A stretch of 29,908 nucleotides of DNA from Planctomycetota bacterium. GTDB lineage: Bacteria > Planctomycetota > UBA1135. Location of the stretch: assembly GCA_022447335.1 (NCBI GenBank), contig JAKVCF010000011.1, positions 1 through 29,908 of the forward strand, read 5' to 3'. The notes under the pieces are model-generated. The model was given only the letters and a program-made list of their open reading frames with translations, ran no database searches and had not been told where the DNA came from. This document shows, in pieces, positions 7,592 through 14,243 of the stretch. Made by a program: the position numbers and the translations under genes. Each line of letters starts with the position of its first letter. Within the stretch, counting starts at the first letter, position 1.

Positions 7592-8776
7592 TTAGAGTAC
7601 TGAATAAACCAATCCGACCTCGTCCATACCCTGGCGGCCGGCGCGTCCTGCCATTTGCAGGAAGTCGCGCGTGCGCATGTAGTCGAAATCAATGCCGTTG
7701 AACTTGGACAGCGAATCAAACACCACTGCGCGCGCTGGCATGTTGATGCCCAGCGCAAACGTTTCGGTTGTGAACAGAAACTTGAGTAGTCCACGTGAGA
7801 ACAGTCGCTCGACTATCTCTTTATGCAGAGGCAGCATGCCTGCGTGGTGGCAGGCGACTCCACGCTCGGTTTGCTTGCGCAACTCAGAAATTGCGCCATG
7901 GCGATCATCAAAGCCGAACTCGCTACGTGCCTCGTCCCAGACTTCATTTACCTGCTCGATCTCTTGCGGATCCAGCAGTCGCTTACGCGCCATCTTGCGT
8001 GCCTTGGTTTCGCATAGTCGGCGTGAAAAGCAGAAGTAGAGCACCGGCAGGGTTTTGCTTTCCACCAGTTCGCTGACCAGCTCGCGGTCGTCGCGTCGTT
8101 TGTACTCCCGATTGCGGCGTTGGTCCTGGAATCGCTTTCGTACCTGTTTCAAGCGCGATGGTGGGAAAGTGCCAGCCTTGGGGTGGTAGAGGTAGTTCTT
8201 CAGTGGGACCGGACGCTTAGCTTCGGTGATTGCTTCGACGGGTCGATCTCGCACTCGTTCCAGCCAAGAGCCAAACTGCCCAAGGTTGTCGATAGTGGCC
8301 GAAAGCGCGACCACGATCACGTCTTTCGGTAGGAACATGAGAGTTTCCTCCCAAACCGAGCCGCGATCTGGGTCGTCCATGTAGTGAACTTCGTCGAATA
8401 CAACTACTCCGACATCGCGCAGCTTGTCTGGATCCTCTGTCAGCGTATTGCGCAGAATCTCGGTGGTCATCACCAGTACTCGGCCGCCTGGATTCAGGGT
8501 GATGTCGCCAGTCATCAGGCCGGCGTCACCAATTGCTTCGTCCTCGCGAAAGTCGCGGAACTTCTGATTGGACAAAGCTTTGATGGGGGCTGTGTAAATC
8601 GAGCGCATGCCGCGCTGAGTCGCTAGATGAATGGCGTACTCGGCGACCAGGGTCTTGCCCGCGCCAGTCGGCGCCGCCACCAACACATTGCGATCTGTGT
8701 CAAGGGCCGCAGCAGCCCGGCGCTGGAACGGCGCGAGGGTGAAGCCCTTGAAAGTGGCTGGTCCCAGCGAACTCAT
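7592..8776 (-). CDS. Ski2-like DEAD/DEAH-box RNA helicase, motor domains, ended by premature TAA
   Basis: 394 codons from the ATG at 8776 (MSSLGPATFKGF); a longer start would overlap the divergent gene's promoter region. Helicase motifs in order: Q-like start FTLAPFQRRA, Walker A AAPTGAGKT (about 34-42), DEVH box VVFDEVHYMDD, SAT motif ALSATIDN, motif IV region PVLYFCFSRRLCE, CHHAGMLP, FATETFALGINMPAR-like motif V (FTTETFALGINMPAR) and motif VI QMAGRAGRQG. The frame meets TAA about 14 residues after motif VI, then continues open for 266 more codons containing the DSHCT region, so the usual protein of about 667 residues is split. Homologues (HelY in actinobacteria, Ski2/Mtr4 in eukaryotes) unwind RNA in processing or decay. 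The motor part alone retains all NTPase motifs. The gene diverges from the 8826 gene with 49 bp between starts. Confidence 0.85.
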   Translation of the reverse strand: MSSLGPATFKGFTLAPFQRRAAAALDTDRNVLVAAPTGAGKTLVAEYAIHLATQRGMRSIYTAPIKALSNQKFRDFREDEAIGDAGLMTGDITLNPGGRVLVMTTEILRNTLTEDPDKLRDVGVVVFDEVHYMDDPDRGSVWEETLMFLPKDVIVVALSATIDNLGQFGSWLERVRDRPVEAITEAKRPVPLKNYLYHPKAGTFPPSRLKQVRKRFQDQRRNREYKRRDDRELVSELVESKTLPVLYFCFSRRLCETKARKMARKRLLDPQEIEQVNEVWDEARSEFGFDDRHGAISELRKQTERGVACHHAGMLPLHKEIVERLFSRGLLKFLFTTETFALGINMPARAVVFDSLSKFNGIDFDYMRTRDFLQMAGRAGRQGMDEVGLVYSVL

Positions 8777-8825
8777 GGTCGAAGCATGAGTGGAAGAGGG
8801 AGGTCGGTCAAGGTAGAACAAGGGA

Positions 8826-9689
8826 ATGGACAAGCGTTGGACCTGGGTCGGAGGAATCGCGATCCTCGCCGTCTTTCTCTTCTGGCTGATGCGGGAAGGC
8901 GCGGTCGAGGCATCTGATGTCGAGCGCAAGTTATCGAGTGCGCGATTCGATCAGGACCCTCTGGGCATGGTCGTGCCCGAACCCTGGCAGGAAGAGCTGC
9001 GCGCAGCGATTGCGCGAGCTCCTAAGGTTTCACTGCTGGATGCGGCAGCGCCGAGTATTGCTGAAGAGGTCTTGCGTTCGGTTTCCTGGATTCATCCCGA
9101 CTCGGTCTCGGCCACTCTCACCCTGCCTGATGGGGTCGCGGTCGATTATCTGCCGCGTCAGGCGCGTTTTTTGCTTATGCAGCGCGGCCGTCCGGTCGGT
9201 GTGCTCTCTGCCGATGGCTGTTTGCTTCCGCCGGGCCTGCCGACTGAGGTGTGTGGTCAGCTGATTCAGGTGGAGCTCGAGCCGAGTGATGTGCTGCCCG
9301 CCCCGGGCCGCCCGGTTTCCAGCCGCTTGGCTCAAGAGGCTCTGCGCTGTTTTTTCGAGGTTATCGCGATCGAAGAGGTCGCCGGCATCCAGGTCCGACG
9401 AATCGTGCCGATCGATCATCGCCTGCACGAGGTGCGCAGCCAGGCCCCGGGGCTGCGCTTCTTGCTCCATGATGGGCGCGAAATCGGGTGGGGGCGGAGC
9501 GATCTCTCGCGGGCTGCAGACGAGCCGGATTCCGAGCACAAGGCCGGCCGACTAGGCTCGGTCATGCGTCAGTATCCACAGTTGGCCGGAGTGCAGGCCG
9601 TGGAGCTTTATCACGATGACGAAACCCTTGTTTTCGACGCGAGTTACCGCGAACTGCCTTTCGATGGGGTAGTGTTGCGACCACGATAA
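8826..9689 (+). CDS. Membrane-anchored protein with FtsQ/DivIB-like features
   Basis: 287 residues. The N-terminus MDKRWTWVGGIAILAVFLFWLM is a single membrane anchor, so the bulk is probably periplasmic. After about 60 residues there is a stretch like the beta domain of FtsQ: EEVLRSVSWIHPDSVSATL (position of 'PWV..V.V.R.YPD.L.V'), then RPVGVLSADGCLLPPG and a long beta-rich tail. This pattern of an anchor, a POTRA-like region and a 'D..G..LP' turn is typical of FtsQ-like hypotheticals in planctomycetes, but identity is weak. No division genes flank it; it sits upstream of rplM, divergent from the helicase. The C-terminal roughly 100 residues (RIVPIDHRLHEVRSQ to FDGVVLRPR) have no recognised motif. 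Real gene, tentative function. Confidence 0.75.
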   Translation: MDKRWTWVGGIAILAVFLFWLMREGAVEASDVERKLSSARFDQDPLGMVVPEPWQEELRAAIARAPKVSLLDAAAPSIAEEVLRSVSWIHPDSVSATLTLPDGVAVDYLPRQARFLLMQRGRPVGVLSADGCLLPPGLPTEVCGQLIQVELEPSDVLPAPGRPVSSRLAQEALRCFFEVIAIEEVAGIQVRRIVPIDHRLHEVRSQAPGLRFLLHDGREIGWGRSDLSRAADEPDSEHKAGRLGSVMRQYPQLAGVQAVELYHDDETLVFDASYRELPFDGVVLRPR

Positions 9690-9707
9690 TTCGGGGCTTT
9701 GCGGCCC

Positions 9708-9736
9708 TTGCCGGCCCTCGGTTCTTCGTCTATGAT
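9708..9736 (+). promoter_or_regulatory. Sigma70-type promoter for rplM-rpsI
   Basis: TTGCCG at 9708-9713 and TATGAT at 9731-9736, separated by exactly 17 bp, about 40 bp before the rplM start. Both hexamers are close to consensus (TTGACA, TATAAT). The placement ahead of a highly expressed ribosomal operon and after the end of the preceding gene supports it. Seen by eye only, without experimental support. Confidence 0.55.
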
Positions 9737-9774
9737 GCTCGGCCCATTTGGCGGAGGTACCGTCAACAAAACCG

Positions 9775-10212
9775 ATGCGTCCGAAGACTTCCCACCTGAA
9801 ACCCGCCGAGATAGAGCGGTCGTGGTTCGTGGCTGATGCCGAAGGTAAAGTTCTGGGCCGACTGGCTCGCGACATTGCCGTCGTGCTTCAGGGCAAGCAC
9901 AAGCCGACCGTCTCCGAGCACACCCAGTGTGGGGACGCAGTCGTGGTGATTAACTGCGAAAAGGTGGCCACCACGGGTCGGAAGTTCGAGCAGAAGAAGT
10001 ATGTCCACGTGACGGGCTACCCCGGTGGTCGTGTTGAAGAGGACTACGAGCTCGTCCGTGATCGTCATCCGGAGCGCATTCTCATCAAGGCGGTTCAGCG
10101 CATGCTGCCCAAGAACCGTCTCGGTCGCCAGATGCTAAAGCAACTTTTCGTCTATGCCGGCGAAGAGCACCCGCACGGCGCCCAGAAGCCCGAGACCTTT
10201 CCGCAAGTCTAG
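9775..10212 (+). CDS. rplM: 50S ribosomal protein L13
   Basis: 145 residues from the ATG at 9775 (MRPKTSHLKPAEIERSWF), close to the usual length of about 142. Family motifs: WFVADAEGKVLGRLA, GDAVVVINCEKVATTGRK, YPGGRVEE, RILIKAVQRMLPKNRLGRQMLKQLFVYAGEEHPH. It binds 23S rRNA early in large-subunit assembly. The start is slightly uncertain: a good GGAGGT at 9753-9758 is 16 bases upstream of this ATG, longer than optimal, and an in-frame TTG at 9748 precedes the SD. The ATG gives the family-like N-terminus. Co-transcribed with rpsI as in most bacteria. Confidence 0.97.
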   Translation: MRPKTSHLKPAEIERSWFVADAEGKVLGRLARDIAVVLQGKHKPTVSEHTQCGDAVVVINCEKVATTGRKFEQKKYVHVTGYPGGRVEEDYELVRDRHPERILIKAVQRMLPKNRLGRQMLKQLFVYAGEEHPHGAQKPETFPQV

Positions 10213-10244
10213 GCAGCACCTCGTAGTTCCGAAGGATTCCGAAG

Positions 10245-10805
10245 ATGGAAGAGCAGAACCAGACGACGAACCCCTCTGAGGGTGATGGCGCGTTGGCCGA
10301 GGCCGTTGCGGCCGCCATGGGCGGCACCGTTGACGGCACCACTTTCGTTGCCGAAGAGGGTTCCGAAGAGGTGGTCGTCGAAGTCGACCCCACCGGTCGC
10401 CTCATCGAGCCAGCGAAGAACGGTTACCACTGGGGTACCGGTCGCCGCAAGAACGCGCGTGCCCGCGTGCGCATCCGTCCTGGTAGCGGTGTCTTCCAGG
10501 TCAACGGGAAGGAGTCGAACGAGTACTTCACTCGTCCGGTCGATAGCAGCGCGATTCGCGGCCCACTCGAGGTTCTGAAGGTCCTCAAGAAGGTCGACGT
10601 TTTCGTGAACGCTGAGGGCGGCGGCGTTACGGGTCAGGCTGGCGCTGTGCGCATGGGTCTGGGTCGTGCGCTAATGGGGCTCTACCCCGACGCTCAGCAG
10701 GCACTGCGCGAAGCTGGCCATCTCAGCCGCGACGCGCGCATGGTGGAGCGCAAGAAGCCCGGCCGCCACGGCGCGCGCCGCGGCCATCAGTGGGGCAAGC
10801 GCTAA
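10245..10805 (+). CDS. rpsI: 30S ribosomal protein S9 with acidic N-terminal extension
   Basis: 186 residues against about 130 for most S9. The conserved body starts at residue 61 (YHWGTGRRKNARARVRIRPG) and contains VNGKESNEYF, GGGVTGQAGAVRMGLGRAL and the C-terminal basic tail (ERKKPGRHGARRGHQWGKR), which reaches the P-site tRNA in the ribosome. Residues 1-60 are acidic and Ala/Gly/Glu-rich, absent from standard S9, with no recognisable motif. The ATG at 10245 has a good upstream context (GAAGGATTCCGAAG), and later in-frame starts are lacking before the conserved body, so the extension appears real. Thirty-two bases separate it from rplM, and a strong terminator follows. Confidence 0.97.
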   Translation: MEEQNQTTNPSEGDGALAEAVAAAMGGTVDGTTFVAEEGSEEVVVEVDPTGRLIEPAKNGYHWGTGRRKNARARVRIRPGSGVFQVNGKESNEYFTRPVDSSAIRGPLEVLKVLKKVDVFVNAEGGGVTGQAGAVRMGLGRALMGLYPDAQQALREAGHLSRDARMVERKKPGRHGARRGHQWGKR

Positions 10806-10840
10806 TCGCATCCGGTCCTTTTTGGATCTAGACTGCTCTT

Positions 10841-10880
10841 TCAGACCGTCGGCCGCTCCGGCCGGCGGTCTGATCTTTTT
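10841..10880 (+). terminator. Strong intrinsic terminator after rpsI
   Basis: A 14-bp stem, TCAGACCGTCGGCC (10841-10854) pairing with GGCCGGCGGTCTGA (10860-10873) with one G-T pair and a 5-nt loop, is followed by TTTTT at 10876-10880. It ends the rplM-rpsI transcript before yebC. This is the clearest terminator in the window. Confidence 0.9.
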
Positions 10881-10917
10881 AACGCCCTTCGGGTGGGTTA
10901 CAATCGAGCGAAGAGAA

Positions 10918-11643
10918 ATGGCAGGACATTCTCATTGGGCCAACATTCAGCGGACCAAGGCGAAGGTAGACGCAAAGCGCGGCAAGATCTTCAGCAAGTG
11001 GGCCAAGTTGATCATGACCGCGGCGCGAACTGGCGGCAGCGCCCCGGATATGAATCTGGCGCTCCGTTATGCGATTGAGAGGGCCAAGGCTGACAACATG
11101 CCGAAGGATTCGATCGATCGCGCGGTCAAAAAGGGTGCGGGCGAGCTCGATGGCATGGCCATGGAAGAGGTGATGTACGAGGGCTACGCGCCGGGCGGCA
11201 TCGCCATCTTGATTGAGACGCTGACCGACAACCGCAATCGCACTGCTCCGAACTTGCGGCATATCCTGTCCAAACGGGGTGGTTCGATGGCCAATTCTGG
11301 CTCAGTCTCTTTCATGTTCAATCGCAAGGCCGTTTTTGCTATCCCTAAGGAGGCCTGCGACGAGGACACGCTGATGGAGGTCGCACTTGAGAATGGCGCC
11401 GAGGACGTCACCACCGAAGAGCCCGAAATCTACGGCATCGAGGCCGAGCCGGGCGAATTTCTCACCCTGAAAGCGGCCTTTGATGAGCAAGGATGGGAGG
11501 CATTGGAGGCCTCAATCCGGTACATTCCTGACAACACGGTCGAGGTTGCCGGCGATGACGTGGACAAGTTCCAGGCCATCATCGACGCCATCGAGGACGA
11601 TGAAGATGTCCAATCCGTGCACCACAACGCCGAGTTTGTCTAA
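10918..11643 (+). CDS. yebC: YebC/PmpR/TACO1-family protein
   Basis: 241 residues from the ATG at 10918. The diagnostic N-terminus MAGHSHWANIQRTKAKVDAK fixes the start; the upstream in-frame extension is rejected. Other family blocks: KIFSKWAKLIMTAARTGG, AKADNMPKDSIDRAVKKG, YEGYAPGGIAILIETLTDNRNRT, GGSMANSGSVSFMFNRKAVF and an acidic C-terminus (IEDDEDVQSVHHNAEFV). The family includes reported transcriptional regulators and a ribosome-associated translation factor (TACO1 in mitochondria, YebC acting on polyproline stalls), so the exact role is open. A possible -10 (TACAAT, 10899-10904) without a good -35 lies just upstream. The next gene starts 3 bases after the stop. Confidence 0.95.
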   Translation: MAGHSHWANIQRTKAKVDAKRGKIFSKWAKLIMTAARTGGSAPDMNLALRYAIERAKADNMPKDSIDRAVKKGAGELDGMAMEEVMYEGYAPGGIAILIETLTDNRNRTAPNLRHILSKRGGSMANSGSVSFMFNRKAVFAIPKEACDEDTLMEVALENGAEDVTTEEPEIYGIEAEPGEFLTLKAAFDEQGWEALEASIRYIPDNTVEVAGDDVDKFQAIIDAIEDDEDVQSVHHNAEFV

Positions 11644-11646
11644 ACG

Positions 11647-12558
11647 ATGCCGCAGCGCAGCCTGACTGTCCTGACTACCGATGCCGATGTCCGTACCGCC
11701 TGCGAGGCGGCGGCTGGCGCGGTTCCACAAGCCGTCTCGACGGTCCAGATCTTCGAAACAGCTGAGGCTCTGGAGTCGGCTCACCCAGATGGATTGGTGG
11801 TAGTCGATCCGCGTGCGTTGGTTCCGCATTCGATCCACGAGTGGTCATTAGGCTTCCTGCGTGAGCATCGGGCGCTAGTTTTCCTGCTGACCCACGGCGA
11901 CGCCGATGATGCTGAGGGCCTCGCTCGCTTTGTCGGCGCTCAGGGCGCGCTGTCCATCCCAGTTGACCAGGCCGCTCTGGCTGATCGCCTGGCTTCACCT
12001 TTTGGTGTCAGTCTGCCGAGTCAGGGGCGCGCTCTTCCCGAGATCGACGAGGCTGCACTCGAAAAGAATCTGGGCGCCAAGCTGGGCGCGATTTTGGGCG
12101 AAGAAGAGGTCGGTGGGGAAGAATTTGCACAGTCGATTACCGACCGGGAAACAGGGCTCTTCGCCTTTGATTACTGGGAGCACCGACTCGAAGAAGAGTT
12201 CAAGCGTTCTAACCGTTTCCGCTTTCCACTTGGGATTGCCGCCTTCTGCGTCGAAGGAACGCTTGCGGAGGATTGCTTGCTTGATGTGGCCAGCGTGATC
12301 CTGCTCGACACTCGCGACGTTGACGTGGTCACGCGCTTCGATCATCGCACCTTCCTTGCGCTGCTGCCGCATACCGGCCCAGAAGGGGTGAGCCTCTTTG
12401 CGGAGCGTGTGTGCGAAGGCCTAGCCGAGCTTGGTATTCAGGATGCTGGAGGCCAAGGGGTCGAGTGGATGACCAGCACTACGGTCAGTCCTGATGCCAC
12501 AGTTGGCAGCGCACGTGAGCTGCTCAGCCGTGTACTAGTTGATCCGTCACGCGCCTAG
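11647..12558 (+). CDS. Two-domain signalling-like protein: receiver-like N-terminus and degenerate GGDEF C-terminus
   Basis: 303 residues; the ATG lies 3 bases after yebC. Residues 1-115 have an alternating alpha/beta pattern like a receiver domain (SLTVLTTDADVRTACEAA, HPDGLVVVDPRAL, LVFLLTHGDADD, GALSIPVDQAALADRL), possibly degenerate. From about residue 160, DRETGLFAFDYWEHRLEEEFKRSNRFRFPLGIAAFCVE resembles the start of a GGDEF domain (D..TGL.N...f...l..e..ra.R...pl.l...D.D). The signature site reads VTRFDHRTFLALLP in place of RxGGDEFxxLLP, so GGDEF is lost and diguanylate cyclase activity is unlikely. It may be a c-di-GMP- or GTP-binding or purely structural relic. Probably in an operon with yebC and the downstream selenoprotein. 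Confidence 0.8.
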   Translation: MPQRSLTVLTTDADVRTACEAAAGAVPQAVSTVQIFETAEALESAHPDGLVVVDPRALVPHSIHEWSLGFLREHRALVFLLTHGDADDAEGLARFVGAQGALSIPVDQAALADRLASPFGVSLPSQGRALPEIDEAALEKNLGAKLGAILGEEEVGGEEFAQSITDRETGLFAFDYWEHRLEEEFKRSNRFRFPLGIAAFCVEGTLAEDCLLDVASVILLDTRDVDVVTRFDHRTFLALLPHTGPEGVSLFAERVCEGLAELGIQDAGGQGVEWMTSTTVSPDATVGSARELLSRVLVDPSRA

Positions 12559-12583
12559 GCACCCTTTTCGTTAACATGGGCTA

Positions 12584-13570
12584 ATGCGTATTCTCGCTAC
12601 TGCCCTCTTGTTGGCTGGACTTGCCCCTTCTGTAGGGGCGCAGGTTTGGATAGGTGCGGACGCCCCTGAGGTTGAGGTCAAGAAGTGGTTCAACACTGAG
12701 CCCGTCTCTATCTCTGAGTTAAAGGGCCAGGCCATAATGCTCGAATTTTGGGCGACTTGGTGAGGTCCGTGTATCAGTGGTATTCCCGCTCTCGTTGAGA
12801 AGTGGGATAAGTTCAAAGATCGTCCGTTCCAACTGTTGGCTATTACTGACGAATCAGCTTCTCAGATTGAGAAGTTCATTCCGAGTAAGGGCATCACCTA
12901 CCCGACTGCAGCAGGCGGTGCTTCCAGGAGCTTTCGGTCTTGGGGTGTGCGCGGCCGTCCGAGTGCCTACCTAATCGATCATGAAGGCGTCGTGATTTGG
13001 CAAGGGCATCCAGCCAGGTTGAGCCACGCTCAAATCGAAGAGGCCATTGCTCGCGCGGAATCGGACGGCCCCTGGGATCCAGGTGAGCGCCATGAAGTGC
13101 TCAAGAGGGCGGTTAAATCAGCGCAGGAAGGCAAGCTTGGCGTCGCTTGGAAGGCTGCTGAGAGTGCGCGCAAGAGAGCCATGGAAGATGCGGTGGCTAC
13201 AGCAGCGATCGATGTTTTTCAGGCCGATATCGTCGAGCGCGGTGGGCGCGTGATCGATAAGGCGGCAAAGATGACCGCCGAAGGTCGCTATTTCCAAGCG
13301 GTCGAGTACCTTGAAGGCAAGATCGTTGTATTCAAGGGCGCTCCACTTGAAAAAGAGTGGAAGGGCGTCATCAAGGAATGGATGAGTTCCAAGGATGGCA
13401 AAGCGCAATATGACCTCGACAAAAAGCGTCGCAGCGCGCTGGCTGCGGCCCGCAAGGGAGACATGGAGAAGGCCATCAAGGATCTAAGGAAATTGAGTGA
13501 AAAAGCAGAAGGTTTGCCGATTGCTGCGGTGATCGGAGCCGACTACCAGGCTTTGCGTGAGGTCAAGTAA
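12584..13570 (+). CDS. Selenocysteine-containing thioredoxin-fold protein (UGPC active site), in-frame UGA
   Basis: Reading through TGA at 12761-12763 gives one 328-residue protein. The N-terminus MRILATALLLAGLAPSVGAQ is a clear signal peptide (cleavage VGA-Q). The thioredoxin domain follows: IGADAPEVEVKKWFN, then IMLEFWATWUGPCISGIPAL with Sec at 60 and Cys at 63, and the cis-Pro segment RGRPSAYLIDHEG. Replacing U by C gives the textbook FWATWCGPC motif, so the UGA marks the nucleophilic Cys. From about residue 160 to the end lies a Lys/Glu-rich helical region resembling TPR or coiled-coil repeats (VLKRAVKSAQEGKL, ALAAARKGDMEKAIKDLRK). A strong hairpin fitting the bacterial SECIS model starts 20 nt after the UGA. 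Without read-through only 59 codons would be made. Likely periplasmic; partner unknown. Confidence 0.88.
12784..12807 (+). promoter_or_regulatory. Bacterial SECIS-like hairpin downstream of UGA
   Basis: UCCCGCU (12784-12790) pairs with AGUGGGA (12801-12807) over 7 bp with one G-U. CUC (12791-12793) pairs with GAG (12797-12799) around the triloop GUU, with a single bulged A at 12800. The loop begins 30 nt after the UGA and starts with G followed by U. This fits the general bacterial SECIS model: small apical loop with G in the first two bases, 16-37 nt after UGA, stem of 4-16 bp. The element is inside the coding region, as expected in bacteria. Confidence 0.65.
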
Positions 13571-13572
13571 CG

Positions 13573-14223
13573 CTAAGGTGTTTCCACTTCATCCGCGGGC
13601 GGCTCCCAAGTGAGCAGTCCGCGGATTTTCCATTCGGTGCCCAGTTCGATACGCCTCAGCCGCGGTATGCGACTAGCTATGCGCGCGGCGCTATCTTCGA
13701 TTTCGGCCCAGAACACCGAGCCGTCGAAGCCGTAGAAGTTCTCGAGCGGTTCGTCGAGGTAGCTGCCAGGTCGCTGGCCCTTTCCACCAGCTTCCTCAAA
13801 CTCAAGGTAGTTCTGCGATACGCATTCAATTCCCAGTGTCGGGTCGTCCTCGGGGTCGAGTCCCCACCAAACCACAATGCCGCGGTCGGTCTCTTCGCTG
13901 CGAACAGCTTGAAGGCGCCAGGCTTCACGGCTCACCCAGCCGACTTTGCGCTGTAGCTGAGGGCGTGCGATGAGGTAAGCGTCGAGCGTGCCGCCAACTT
14001 CGGCCTTCCATGCTTCCGAGAGCGCGCGGTACTCCACCTGCGGTTGCTCCTCGGCCCAGGCGATCAGAAAGCTCTGACTTGTTGCCTCAGGGCTGGAGAA
14101 ATCGGGTCGGTAGGCCAGCGCCTGTAGCCCGGGCGGAGGGCTGGCGCAGCCCGCCAAGGACCCGAGCCCCAGTGCCGAAGTAAAAAGGAGTCGGCGAGGA
14201 AGGGCGAAACGCACCGCAAGCAT
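13573..14223 (-). CDS. Putative lipoprotein of unknown function
   Basis: 216 residues from the ATG at 14223. The N-terminus has a basic, hydrophobic leader and lipobox LAGC (Cys at residue 26) followed by ASPPPG, so lipid-anchoring is expected. The mature part has no recognised family; it contains SFLIAWAEEQPQVEYRALSEAWK, a Trp-rich middle (VGWVSREAWRL, IVVWWGLDPEDD) and ends with WKIRGLLTWEPPADEVETP. The longer in-frame start 132 bases upstream would overlap the divergent DUF1573 gene and is Arg/Pro-rich, hence rejected. Its stop lies 2 bases from that of the convergent selenoprotein gene, and its start is about 20 bases from the divergent DUF1573 start. Confidence 0.75.
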   Translation of the reverse strand: MLAVRFALPRRLLFTSALGLGSLAGCASPPPGLQALAYRPDFSSPEATSQSFLIAWAEEQPQVEYRALSEAWKAEVGGTLDAYLIARPQLQRKVGWVSREAWRLQAVRSEETDRGIVVWWGLDPEDDPTLGIECVSQNYLEFEEAGGKGQRPGSYLDEPLENFYGFDGSVFWAEIEDSAARIASRIPRLRRIELGTEWKIRGLLTWEPPADEVETP

Positions 14224-14243
14224 GGCGTTATCTTGGCGTGAGC

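Noticed and set aside
10876..10904. Promoter for yebC using TTTTTA and TACAAT
   Set aside because: The -10 is good but the -35 overlaps the terminator T-tract and matches only 3 of 6 bases; not strong enough to annotate.
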